Assembly (NCBI GenBank): GCA_013146195.2
Contig: CM028377.1
Span: 28,314,602 to 28,378,601, forward strand
Source of the DNA: Codonopsis lanceolata
Taxonomy: Eukaryota; Streptophyta; Magnoliopsida; Asterales; Campanulaceae
Direction: 5' to 3'
Length of the DNA: 64,000 bases
Of this stretch, positions 1-10,508 are shown piece after piece. Positions within the stretch are counted from its first letter, which is position 1. The number at the start of each line of letters is the position of its first letter. Under the pieces are notes generated by a model. That model saw only the letters and a program-made list of their open reading frames with translations. It ran no database searches and was not told the DNA's origin. The translations under genes were made by a program, and so were the position numbers.

Positions 1-103
1 AGGCCCTTTGGTTTTACCTAGTCTTAGGGTTTCTTTTCCCTTTTTAGTGACTGTTCTTTACGTCGGGCAGGATCTGACCATTACTTTTCCTCGATCTCTG
101 TAG

Positions 104-1382
104 ATGTTTGACGGAGAGTTCTCAGAAAACGACCGAGAAGAATTCAGCTATGGCGGGCAAAACGACCCGATGAGCAGTGAGAAAACTCCGTCTCCCGACG
201 TCGTGTTTAAAGAGGGCGACGAGTCCGTGGCCGGTGAGGTCGTAGCTGCGCGACCCCGAGTGTTTGTGGCTTCACAAGCTCATGTGCCCGTGATTGCTTT
301 GTCCGCCTCGAGCTTGTCTGAGGGAGAGGTGGAGCAAGGCCGCTTAGTCACTGGCGGGCAGGGCCACGCACAGTTGGCCGGGCAGGAGGAAAACGTATTT
401 GAAGAGCGGGCTAACGATGATGTGCTACCTGTTGCTAGGGAGACTTTGCCCGTTAATGAGGCCTGTAACTTCGCTGAAGAGGATTCAGATAACATCCCGA
501 TTGCGTGGAGAAGAAGACATCGAACTACCCCTGCAGGAGACGAGGCTACCACTTCTGTCCCCGCTCCCGCCTGGATGTCAGAGGCCGACGAGACGTTATA
601 CGCAGCCCACTAGGCATCCTTAGATACCTCAGCTAAGTTGACCGCTTGGTTTACCTCGATGGGGATAGAGGCTGGAGATTTTCGGGTAGAGAAGGCGATA
701 CCGGTTGATGGCGAATTTCCCCGCGAGCAGGATGGTAAACTGCTTTTTTACGCGGATTTTTTCCGAGTGGGACTCCGCTTGCCGCTGGACCCCTTTTTCC
801 TCCAATTTCTGAAGACTTTCTGCCCGATGCCGGGTGATCTGATGCTGAATACAGTCCGCGCCCTGATGGCGTATACGCCGGTTGCTGCGTATAGAGCCAA
901 CCCTTAAAATATTCCGGCACTTGTTCATTCTGACCGTCGATGTTTATGGTCGGGTCAACGCTCGGTCAAACTCCAGCTTCATCAGAATCCTTTCAGATGT
1001 CTCGGGCAAGGTCGAAGCTTGGGACCGGAGAGGCCTTTTGATTGAATCGAGGAGAGGTTGGCCGATAATGCCGATGGACCAGGCGAGCATCCATGTTCCT
1101 AAGCTCCCTCGCGGTGGCTTCCAAACTGGGGACACTGGTCGTCTGGCCGTTATCCGGGAGGCTCTAGGGTGTGTGATGGAAGGGGAGAAGCGGATCAGCC
1201 AAGAGTTTTTATTCGATTGGAAAGAACTTTGTTGTAACCCCCGATATCTTTGCTTGGCCGGGGTGCTCCGGGCAACCGTTCCCGGGGTTGAGCCGTTGTG
1301 TACGTTCGACGAAGAAGTGGCTCATGTGTACTGGGGTGGTATCACGGGCAGAATTACGTGCAGATTGCCCAGAATGCCGTAG
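104..1382 (+). pseudogene. Extra antisense ORF of Tat element, N-terminal part (Transposase_28-like)
   Basis: The product resembles the plant family called putative gypsy type transposon (Pfam Transposase_28): a charged acidic head, then a segment with GLRLPLDPFFLQFLKTF and a following stretch with DVYGRVNARSNSSFIRILSD. The biochemical role of this family is unknown. An ATG at 104 follows a pyrimidine-rich stretch ending in tgtag, so 104 may itself be preceded by an intron. A TAG at 611-613 interrupts one continuous frame, and between about 882 and 907 the reading shifts by +1. It runs opposite to gag-pol of the minus-strand element and sits beyond its integrase, a position known for extra ORFs in Tat-lineage elements. 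What is seen: the frames and breaks. What is inferred: that it belongs to this element, because the 3' LTR is outside the window. Confidence 0.65.
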
Positions 1383-1503
1383 GCTCGGGCACGACTGCAC
1401 GCCTGCTTACACCCTTGCTCCCGGTCTCTATTTTTCTCTGATTGTTTAAATAATTGCTTTTGCTTAACAATATCGTACTGATTTCCTTGCTTTCTTTTTG
1501 CAG

Positions 1504-2063
1504 CGATGATGATCCTATGACAACTGCAGAGGCTTGAGGCCAAAGAAAGTAGAAGAGTGGCTGCTCTAGCGAGCAAACCACCTCAAGACGTTCCCCTGGT
1601 TCCCTTTGGCCCTGCGGCCAACAAAGCGCATGCGGCGAAAAGGCCAACTGAAACGCTCCCTCCTCCTCCTCCCCTGCCTGCTGTTGAAGTGCCCGCCCCT
1701 GCTGATGACGCTGCTGCCAGGGCTGCGAAGGCGGCGGGGAAAAGAAAAAGGTTGCCATCTCCACCAGCCGATAGACATGTCCTCCAACGAGGCACAGACT
1801 CCGAACACACTGCCCGAGAGTCGTTGAAGTCGTGGCTGAACCCCGGCTATGAGATGCCGACTACCGTTGCTGCTGCCCGAGCCGTAGTAAGCGGGCTGTC
1901 AGAGGTCCCCAACATCGGGCACATTGACTTGTCTGCTCGGGGAAGTCCCGCCGGCATGGTGGGTATGGGCATCGTGAAGAGGCTTCTGCAGGAGGAGGTG
2001 ACTCACGGCCGGGAGACTCCCGGGCATGTCTTGCTCGGACATGTTGGCTTGAACTTGAGCGAG
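1504..2063 (+). pseudogene. Extra antisense ORF, middle exon
   Basis: A stretch rich in proline and alanine (ETLPPPPPLPAVEVPAPA) continues into GHIDLSARGSPAGMVGMG and ends at GLNLSE. The left edge is a strong plant 3' splice site (ttgctttctttttgcag, AG at 1502-1503). The right edge is a 5' splice site, GAG/gtatgt at 2064. The upstream intron would be about 100-120 bp, starting near the gtctct after 1420. There is frame trouble close to the exon start: one frame reads DDDPMTTAEA then stops, while the long frame begins after a TGA. The function is unknown. The intron structure suggests a captured host-like gene rather than a typical retroelement ORF. Confidence 0.55.
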
Positions 2064-2143
2064 GTATGTCCGTGGTTGCTTTTCCTTGCTGTCTGTCTTC
2101 GTTTATCTTGTGCTGACTTTGTTTTATGTTCGTTTTTCAAATT

Positions 2144-2938
2144 GCCTCCACTTGCACCAACCTTTACAATCGATATACCGAGGAGAGGGACGCTCGGAAG
2201 AAAGCTGAGGCCGAGGGGGTGGAGCTGTCAGGTCTCGTGAAAAACAAGAACGAGCAAGTAGCCGCTCTCGACCGATCTCTGAAAAAGAGTGCAGCCACGA
2301 CAAAGAAGCTTGAGGCGGACAAGAAGGCTCTGGCCGAGGAGAAGACGGCCCTCGTGGCCCAACAGAAGAAATCCCAGGCCGCTGAGAGAGCCTTGATCGA
2401 GCAGCGGGACCAGCTTCAGGCTGAGGTGAAGGCACTGAAGGAGCAGGCGGCCAAGGATGCAGCGGCCATAGATTCTTTTTCTGATCAGCTGGCAGCGGCC
2501 AAAGTTCAAGTCGTGAAGGATTTCGAGGCTTCCCCGGCCTATGCCTCACAAGTGCGCCGAGCCATACTTCCTTACTATGCAGTGGGCACTAATCACATCC
2601 TGCGGATGCTAGCGGGCACGGGAGCGGTGGATATGGGGACCATGGCTGAATGGGCGCTGCTCGACCCTTATTGCCCGGAGGCCCGGAAGCTGCACCACTT
2701 GGTGCCCTACACTCAAGCCGAACTAGATGCCTTGGCCCGGGATGATAATGATGATGGCTTGGAACCATGGGATCCCCCTACCCCGCTGGCGGTAAATGTG
2801 TGCAGCCTGGTTGACGCCAAGAAGGCGGAGAAGGAAGGGCGAGTTACGGAGGCTGCCGCCCAGCTTCAAGTGGAGCTACAGGCCCCTGCTACCGAAGATG
2901 CTGCTGGTGTCACGCGAACAGTCCCCGATGTAGCATAG
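2144..2938 (+). pseudogene. Extra antisense ORF, C-terminal coiled-coil exon
   Basis: The frame reads IASTCTNLYNRYTEERDARK and then about 120 residues of heptad-rich, lysine/glutamate/alanine-rich sequence (EADKKALAEEKTALVAQQ, a predicted coiled coil). A globular tail with YASQVRRAILPYYAVG and a stop at 2936-2938 follow. The expected splice acceptor before ATTGCC reads ttttcaa instead of ttttcag, a single change that would destroy the AG. This exon therefore probably can no longer be joined normally to the exon ending at 2063. Coiled-coil tails are usual in this ORF family. The function is unknown. Confidence 0.6.
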
Positions 2939-3841
2939 GTGCTCGGTATCTTGTTTGGCCGATGGGCCCTTTATACTCGTACTTGTAATATTTGGTAGCA
3001 TACTCGTTTTTGGTAAACAGTGATTTGTAACTTATCTTATTTATCGTCATTCTGCTCGCTTATACTTGCTTGTGTTTTCATGTATTTGATTAGTACCAAC
3101 ACTTTTTGCATGTGGGGTAGTCCCAAAAATATATCGGGTATGAATATTGTGTCAAAAATGAATCCGTAAATAATACAGTTTTTAGCATACCGTTATTTTT
3201 TGGAGGGTAATGCCTTACGAGAGTAGGGGTTGGGTCTGTGTGCCCGATGTCATCTTGTATCCTTCTCGGGCTTATGGACCGTAGTTTCCCGCTCGGAGTG
3301 CTTGGTATAGACCAAGGCTTTTGAATGGGTAGGGCCCCTATCGCCTGGGGCGAGCTTCAGATGATTGCCTAGCGGGCACGGCCCAGCTCGGCGACTGGCA
3401 ACCGGGCACGGCCATTGTTCGGTGTGGGTAACCTGAATCGGTTGTCGGTATATCAACTGGGCGTAAGGATATACAACTAGCAGTGTTGCTCGGTCACTAT
3501 AGGAACCCGAGGTAGCTAGCCGCTATCCGATAGGCGTGGCCCCTACCGCGTGGCGGGCATCCTAAGTACGTGAACCGGGCAGGGCCGCATCTCACCCACA
3601 GAGAAATTAAGTTCACTAGTACTTGGGTAATTTGAGTGTTGACTGGGCTTGGCCCTGGTCGCTTGCAGCCAAGCATCTTTTTCGAATATAATGTAAACAA
3701 TAGATGCTAATAAAATCTGAATGAACATATTATAGAAAACTCGCCTTTATTGAATAAAATTCGTGACCCTCAACAGGGCTGAGCGTCTTGCCCGTTCATG
3801 TATTGAAGATCAACTCTTAAGGATAGTACTTTTTCAAATGA
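2939..3841. other. Spacer between convergent antisense ORF and integrase
   Basis: About 0.9 kb without a supportable gene. It separates the stop of the plus-strand extra ORF from the end of the minus-strand integrase and is probably 3' untranslated sequence of both. It contains scattered cgggcacggcc-like words (3370-3420, 3560-3590) that look like decayed short repeats. Confidence 0.5.
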
Positions 3842-4682
3842 TTAGCGTGCCATGGATGCTTTAATTAGGTCTTTTCCTTCCCGAGTCCGGAATGTGTAAG
3901 TGCCTTCTCTAATTATACCAGTAACCTGGAAAGGTCCTTCCCAGTTAGGTGATAGCTTTCCCCATTCTGCTCGCTGGCCGGTTACCTCAATTTTTCTGAG
4001 CACCCAGTCACCAACCATGAAAGCTCTGCCTCGGACTTTTTTGTCATGATGAGCTTTTGCCCGCTGCTTGTAGTTGACCATTCTTAGTCGAGCATCCAAT
4101 CTTCTTTCTTCTAGGAAATCAAGGTCTATTGCCCGTGCAAGCTCGTTGTTCTGTTCGTTGTAATGGGAGACTCGATAACTGGGCAAAGCCATTTCGATTG
4201 GGATCATTGCCTCCGATCCGTAAGTGAGAGCGAATGGGGTTTCCCCTGTTGGACCACGCGCAGTAGTTCTGACTGCCCATAATGCCGATGGTAGTTCCTC
4301 GGCCCATTTCCCTGCTCGCCCTTCTAAATTTCGCTTGAGTGCGTGTAAGAGCTGTTTGTTTCCGGCTTCAGCATGTCCGTTTCCTTGAGGATAGGCTACG
4401 GATGATTGCCAATGTTTGACACCTAAGCGAGCACATTCTGCAGTGAACTTGTCCGAGAACTGGGTGTCGTGGTCGGATATGATTGCCCGCGGAAGGCCAA
4501 ACCTACACCACACTTGATCATGGACGAACTTGATGACATTTGCTTCTGTGATCTTGGCCAGAGGTTTTGCTTCTATCCACTTTGTAAAGTAATCAATGGT
4601 GACCACCGCGTATTTGTATTTGCCTTGTGCAAGAGGAAACGGGCCGATCAGATCGATTCCCCACATGTCGAAGGGCCAGGCC
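3842..4682 (-). pseudogene. Tat Ty3/gypsy integrase core and C-terminal domain (3' half of split gene)
   Basis: This is the integrase catalytic core: AAWPFDMWGIDLIGPFPLA carries the first Asp, IISDHDTQFSDKF the second, and YPQGNGHAEAGNKQLL the Glu. All three DDE positions are present, although the usual NGTQF reads HDTQF. The C-terminal segment (GDWVLRKIE and SPNWEGPFQV) is the typical gypsy chromatin/DNA-binding tail, and the frame stops right after SMAR. The gene's N-terminal zinc-binding part lies 2.6 kb away at 7254-7550 because a solo LTR sits between them. Joining across the TSD keeps the frame (PVVA then AWPFD), so the protein was whole before the insertion. Confidence 0.9.
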
Positions 4683-4687
4683 GCAAC
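4683..4687 (+). repeat. Target-site duplication of the solo LTR (left copy GCAAC)
   Basis: GCAAC at 4683-4687 is repeated at 7254-7258, directly next to the TG and CA ends of the LTR. Removing one copy plus the LTR restores the integrase frame, which independently supports the boundary. Confidence 0.9.
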
Positions 4688-7253
4688 TGTGGCGACCCCG
4701 ACCCAGGACCGGATATGGGACCGCGGACCGGAGCGCCAAACAAGACAAGACAAGAAAGGAAGAACATGCAAGGACTCAAAATATTTTAAAACCGATGTGA
4801 CGCAACATTTCAGTCGCAGGAGAACTCGACACAAAAGGTCGGTATTTTCAAAATCATTTCACCTGATAAACAGTTAAGCAATAATCCAAGTCTTCGGCGA
4901 CACTACAGCCGGAACCCAAGCTAAGCAATAAATATGACAAGGAAATAAATAAGAGCTAATAGGGTGCTCAGCGGAAGTCTATACGTAGTGAACACTAACA
5001 AGATATACAAGGCACGGCTAACACAATTGCCGGCATCAAGAGAAGTATAAGTACTACAAGAGTTAATGCTACTAGCAGCTAACAGGAATACACGAGTACA
5101 AAATCTATACAATCCCAAGCATAGTCTAGTTGACTAGCTTATACCCATCGTCCTTGCAAAATACAAAAGAAGATAAGAGGACTTCTAGAACCACCTCTTC
5201 AACTGCAAAAGCCTGATCAAAGGAAAACTAGAGTATACGAGCACTGCGATCCTCAACGGGAAGGTCCTGACCTGCTAGGATCTAAAAAAAGTACAGGGGA
5301 ACGGGTAAGTCATAAAGACTCGTAAGCTATCAATCATGCATGACATGGCAATATGCAACACGTTAGGCAAGGCAATATTACAAGCATGTAGATCAAGTAT
5401 ATGAGTTGCACGTTATTGCACATAGTCACATAATATGAGGATATAGAGCTGGGCCGCTTCGTAGACCTGCAAAACAGACACCTTCATGACGTGCATGAAT
5501 CGATGGGTGTGATAATACATCGATCTTCCGAGGATATTCTCGGGATAAACATGAAGTCAATCTCAATGGTTGCGTATTGGTTGGCCAAGAGAGCTCTTCC
5601 CCACTGTGGCCAGCAGTGGAGGGTGTGTGACATGATCAAGTACGCCAGCTGGACTCATGCAATGCCAAGTAGTATTTACTCAACAAGGGTTAGTATGGAA
5701 CGAGTCCGACAAGAGCGTCCTCGTTCGAGACAAGTATATAATCTCATCAATAAACAAGCAAGATTGAGCTCGACAAGAGCAAACTCAATATATCAAGTAT
5801 GCATTTATTATGTCATAAAGATACAAGCATGATAGTCAATCCATTTCAAGAGTCTAGAATTAGTTTTCTAGTGTAACGTATGTAATAACGTCGTAGGGAT
5901 CGATCATTGAGCCAGTATTGTTCAATAGCTCACTATTGTCGACTCCATTGAGTCATTTCTATAAATCCAAACTTGTAGAGTTAAAATACTATTTGCATTT
6001 CGAAATCTTTTCTAAGTTATCGCATTGATTAATCTAGGTCATTAATCCACATAACAATCATAGCCAAGAATAAATTCAAGTCCCCAATTTATGGAACCCT
6101 AGAATCACATTTTTCCCAAATAATGGTCGAAAGTCTATGACCCAAGAATAATAGTTATTCCTAATATAGAGTAGAACACTTTTACTTCTAGGCTTAGTGT
6201 CCAAATCACGACATTTGCATTCATAGTTTATACTTCCAGATTTTCATACTCTCAAACATACTCCAATATCATGGTAGAAATCAAGGAAAGCAACGATTTA
6301 GACATGAGAGAAGGGAAGCAAGAAGGGGTAGCATGTTATCTCTAACATGGACCTAAGGGAAATTTATAGCTTACCTCAAGCCAAGCAAAAGACGAAGCAA
6401 GAAAAACTGTGCGGTGACAATTGCTCTACCCGACGGCGGCGACGCAACGGCTGCCTTGGAATCGCAAACGGGTTTCGAAATCTCTTGGAAGCAAACCCTC
6501 ATGCACGTATCTCACCAAGACTCTCACGCACAAGTTCGCCCAAGACCAGAGGAGACGAAGAAGAAGAAGAAAGGAAATAGATCGTAAAATGGCAAGTCTC
6601 CTGCTGATGTAGAGCAATCAACTCACTTAAGGTGTTAATGGAATACACATGTCACTTGATGAATGGTAGAAATAGGTTTAGTAATCTTAATTAGGCTTAG
6701 ATTAGGCTAATAAGACTCTAATACAAGTGGTTAAAGTCACTAATGGTAGAGGTTTAGTAAGGGTAAGTTCGTAATCAGCGAAATGTTGCAGAAAATCACG
6801 TTTTGCTGGAATTCTGCTCTGTTCGGTTGTGGTGGCCGAACTTCCTTCATAATGTTCGGTTATCATGGCCGAACAAAGCCCAAAATGTTCGGTTGGCATG
6901 GTAGAACGATTCCTCAGGCCATACTTTAGGTCAAACAGGTCTAGATTTGCACGTATAACGCGTATAAGGCATAAACAACTCAAAGAAGCATTAGAATGAG
7001 TATCAAGGGTCCTAAAAACAATTATAAATGTCTCTCAAGGTCTTGTCTAAGTCCAAATATCAAAGCCCGAGCAAGAACAAGTCAATCTATAGCATACAAG
7101 GCAATAGGCATTCGATACGGCAATTACGGTTCGATCAAGGATTGCAATCAAGTCAATCATGTTAGGGATACTATTAGCATGTTAAAAACATATTCTAATC
7201 ATGTTAAACATGTATGGAAGACAAGTAATACAAGTAGGTTTCGGGTTCTCACA
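4688..7253 (-). mobile_element. Solo LTR, 2.57 kb, inside the Tat integrase
   Basis: The plus strand begins TGTGGCGACC and ends GGTTCTCACA, so both ends are TG...CA with short inverted similarity. It is flanked by the 5-bp direct repeat GCAAC at 4683-4687 and 7254-7258. No gag or pol motif and no long ORF is inside, so it is a solo LTR left by recombination between two LTRs. The strand is inferred: read on the minus strand the start TGTGAGAACCCGAAACC resembles the usual start of chromovirus-type (Tekay-like) LTRs, which are also this long. Near 6820-6910 it has three GTTCGGT/CCGAAC words. Confidence 0.9.
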
Positions 7254-8880
7254 GCAACGACTGGGGTTTGCATGGTGGATGGAAGTCTTGGTATGTCCGC
7301 GTACCTTTGGCACTTGTCACATTCACGGACGTATTTCTCTGCATCCCTTCTGAGGGTTATCCAGTAGTATCCTGCGCGTAGTACCCTTTCTGCTAGGGCG
7401 CGGGTGCCCGGGTGGCCGCCGCATTCTCCCTCGTGTACTTCATACAGGACACCTTCAGTCAATTCTGGGGGCACGCAACGAAGCATTGGCCTGACCTTAG
7501 ATCGCTTGTATAGGATTTCCCCTACTACCGAGTACCGACAGGCCTAGCTTCTGACTGTGGTGGCTTTGACTTTGTCTGCGGGCATGATCCCCTGCTCGAT
7601 ATAGTCCTTGTAATCGTCAATCTAACTCCTGGTCGCTGGCTCAATGTCCATTACCACTGGTCTATCGATAGCCGGGGTTTCTAGGTGCTCGATCATTACT
7701 GAAGGATTCAGTAGTGACAAATTTTCCTCAGCGATTTTAGATAAGTAATCTGCTCGCATGTTGTCCGCTCGGTCAATTCTGATTATTTCCCAGAATTTGA
7801 AATTTTTCAAAATTCCTTTGACAAGTTCGTAGTATTTGACTAGTGAGGGGTGATGCACCATGTATTCCCCTTGGACTTGGTTTACAACCAGTTGTGAATC
7901 CGAGTACACTGTGATCATATCTACTCCCATGTCCGCTGCTAGTTCGAGGCCGGCAATTACTGCTTCGTACTCGGCAACGTTGTTGGATGCGGGGAACTTG
8001 AATCGTAATGCTAGCTCGAATTCTGTAACCTGGTCGGGAGCTATGAGAAGGATGCCAGCTCCGCTCCCGACTTTGCTCGCTGCTCCATCAACATATAAAT
8101 CCCAACAGTAGGCAGGTCGGGGTTGTGGCAACCGCTCTTGATCGGGCTCGTTTGTCCGCTGGGTTTCGGGCTCTTCTTGCTGGGTGAAGCTTGTTTCTAC
8201 CAGAAAATCGGCCAGTGCCTGAGCCTTGATTGCTCGCCTGGGTAGGTAGTCTATGTGGAATTCAGTGAGCTCTATCGCCCAGTTGAGCAGTCTGCCCGAC
8301 GAGTCGGGCTTGTGAAGAATCTTCCGTAGTGGTGCATCTGTGTATACCACGATTACATGTGCAGAAAAATAAGCCCTTAATTTCCGGGCAGCTACTACAA
8401 GCGAATAAGCTAATTTTTCTGCATTAAAATAACGACCCTCAACAGGATTGAGGGCTTTGGATACATAGTACACAGGTTTTTGAGTGTCTAATTCTTCCCT
8501 AACCAAAACAGCGGCTACAGCCTGGTCTGTGGCCGCTAGATACACGTACAAAGGCTCACCGGGCACAGGACTGCTAAGGAGGGGCGGCTTGCCGAGATAT
8601 TCCCTGAGCTGCTCTAGGGCTTTGGCGCAGTCTGCATTCCATTCGAATCCTTTGTTGCCGCGCAGGACTTTGAAGAATGGGAGACACTTCTCCGCTGACC
8701 GGGAGATGAAGCGGCCAAGGGCAATGACTCTTCCGTTCAATCGTTGTATGTGCTTAATGCAGTAGGGCTGCTCCATGTTGAGTAGGGCATGGATCTTCTC
8801 TGGGTTTGCTTCTATACCACCTCCCAAGTTGACCATAAACCCGAGGAATTTTCCCCGCCGCACTCCCCAAAAGCGCATTT
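7254..8880 (-). pseudogene. Tat RNase H, second (aRNH) RNase H, and integrase zinc-binding domain
   Basis: Read on the minus strand in one frame. First is the gypsy RNase H (ATDQAVAAVLVREE, VYYVSKALNPVEGRYFNAEK). A spacer follows, then a second RNase H of the type found only in Tat-lineage elements: YVDGAASKVGSGAGIL, NNVAEYEAVIAGLELA, VYSDSQLVVNQV, DRADNMRADYLSK, giving Asp-Glu-Asp-Asp. The integrase HHCC finger is last (EGECGGHPGTRALAERVL, ECDKCQRYAD). Two in-frame TAG codons (7622-7624 and about 7542-7544) interrupt it, both at places where the family has Trp. The two RNase H domains in tandem fix the element to the Tat group (Retand/Ogre relatives). Confidence 0.9.
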
Positions 8881-9462
8881 GCTCGGATTCAGCTTCATGT
8901 TATGTCTTCGTAGATTGGCAAATGTTTCTGCCAAGTCGAGAGTGTGATCGCGGCCTTTGGTTTTGATGACCATGTCATCTATGTATGCTTCCATGTTCCT
9001 CCCGAGCTGTGAACCGAAGACCTTGTTAACCATGCGCTGATAGGTTGCCCCAGCATTTTTTAGCCCGAATGGCATCATCTTGTAGCAGTAAAGTCCTCCG
9101 CCGCCCGAAAGGTCGTTTTTGCTTTATCTTGCTCGCTCATCCCGACTGTGGTACCCCCGAGTATGCATCCCGTAAAAGCCGAGCATTTCGAAACCGGCGA
9201 TGGAGTCCACGAGCATGTCTATACGAGGCCGGTAATGTTTTTCTGGGCAAGCTTTGTTTAGGCTCGTGAAGTCAACACACATCCGCCATTTGTCATTGGT
9301 TTTCTGACCATCACTACGCTTGCCAACCAGCCGGTTGGTATTGTATTTCCTCGATGATATCTCGCCGTAAGCTTTTCGACTTCCGCCCGATGGTCGCACT
9401 TTTCTCCGGGAGTATTGTCTTGACGCCGCTGATAGGTCGGAATGTCGTGGATCAACATTCAA
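8812..9462 (-). pseudogene. Tat reverse transcriptase, frameshifted
   Basis: The RT motifs are in pieces: KWRMCVDFTSLNKACPE near 9250, MMPFGLKNAGATYQRMVN at 9020-9078, and the catalytic box AYIDDMVIK near 8980, followed by HNMKLNPSKCAFG. Between about 9060 and 9200 the frame is lost and several residues of the usual FLDAYSGYHQI region are scrambled, so no intact RT could be made. The RT continues directly into the RNase H block. Confidence 0.88.
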
Positions 9463-9829
9463 GTCATGGCGTGCAACGCCTTCCCCCGCCGATCCTCAGA
9501 TATCTTCGATAGTCCGCCCGTGCAAATACATCCAGATCGTTTTTTAGCAAATTATCCATCCGCCTTTTCCCCGAGCTTCAGAGGCACGGCCTTCCCGATT
9601 TTGACTTTTTGCTCTGTGGTAGGAGGGATTGATGATTATTTCTTCCAAATTTCGCCGCCAGTCGAATATCGGGTTCATCCCGCACTTTGTGGTATCCATC
9701 TCAATATCTTGTGGCTAGCTTGGGCGCTTAGCCTTACGCCTGAATGTGCTGGGCCGTGGGCCCGCTCGGCGGCTCATCTGCTTTCTACTGGGATCCTCTG
9801 CCCCGAAGTTTGTCCGATCTCTATGTTGT

Positions 9830-10508
9830 TTATGGGTAGGAGCCGCCGTAGCATCGGCATTTCTTTTCTGATGTCGGTCGCCGGTCGGGAATGTCCACGA
9901 TCAGTTTTTGTTTTTTCTTTTGGGAATCTCGGACATACTCCCACATTGCCCGGGGTTTGCTATTCAGGATGCCCACTCCATCCTCGGTGTAAAATTTTGC
10001 CTTCTGGTGAGGTATTGAAGTCACCATCTGAAATTTGGCCATGGCCGGCGCACCCAGGATGCAGTTGTACGTTGATTTGAGATCGATCACCAGAAAATTT
10101 ATCATCTCTGCTCGAAGTTTGTTTATGCCCGTCGCCTATAAAAACCTCGAGCTCGATAAGGTTTCGACGCCCACTGATGGTTGGTGAACCCTTCCAGCCT
10201 TTCCTAGATAAGGCTTGAGCCGCATCTCATGCTAGCTCTAACTCTTTAAAGGTGTATAATACATGATATCTCTCAGACACTCCAAAGCCCTGTCGAAAGC
10301 GTAACTCGTGGACTTGCCATTCATTTACTGCAAGAGATGACCAACGCCGCTCGTACAAGAGGGTGCTTGCTAACTCGCTGCGAGTAAAAAAGATGTTAGG
10401 CTCCCCTGCCCGCTGTACGGCTGGAGAATTTACTGCTCTGGAGAGCGAGTATATGTGCTTCCCAAGTTGTGTGTTGGACGGGAGCTCTTCCTGGATCATA
10501 TTAACCAT
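9830..10508 (-). pseudogene. Tat aspartic protease region, broken
   Basis: Two fragments line up with the intact-looking equivalent in the other Tat element (19774-20325). One reads QLGKHIYSLSRAVNSP and NEWQVHE; the other reads FLVIDLKSTYNCILGAPAM. In the sister element NNWQVHR is followed by the active site VLVDTGA. Here, after NEWQVHE, the frame shifts and the DTGA motif is not readable, so the protease is dead. Confidence 0.8.

Noticed and set aside
4690..4834. Extension of the integrase frame into the solo LTR
   Set aside because: The open frame continues by chance past the TSD; residues before AAWPFDMWG are LTR sequence, not integrase.
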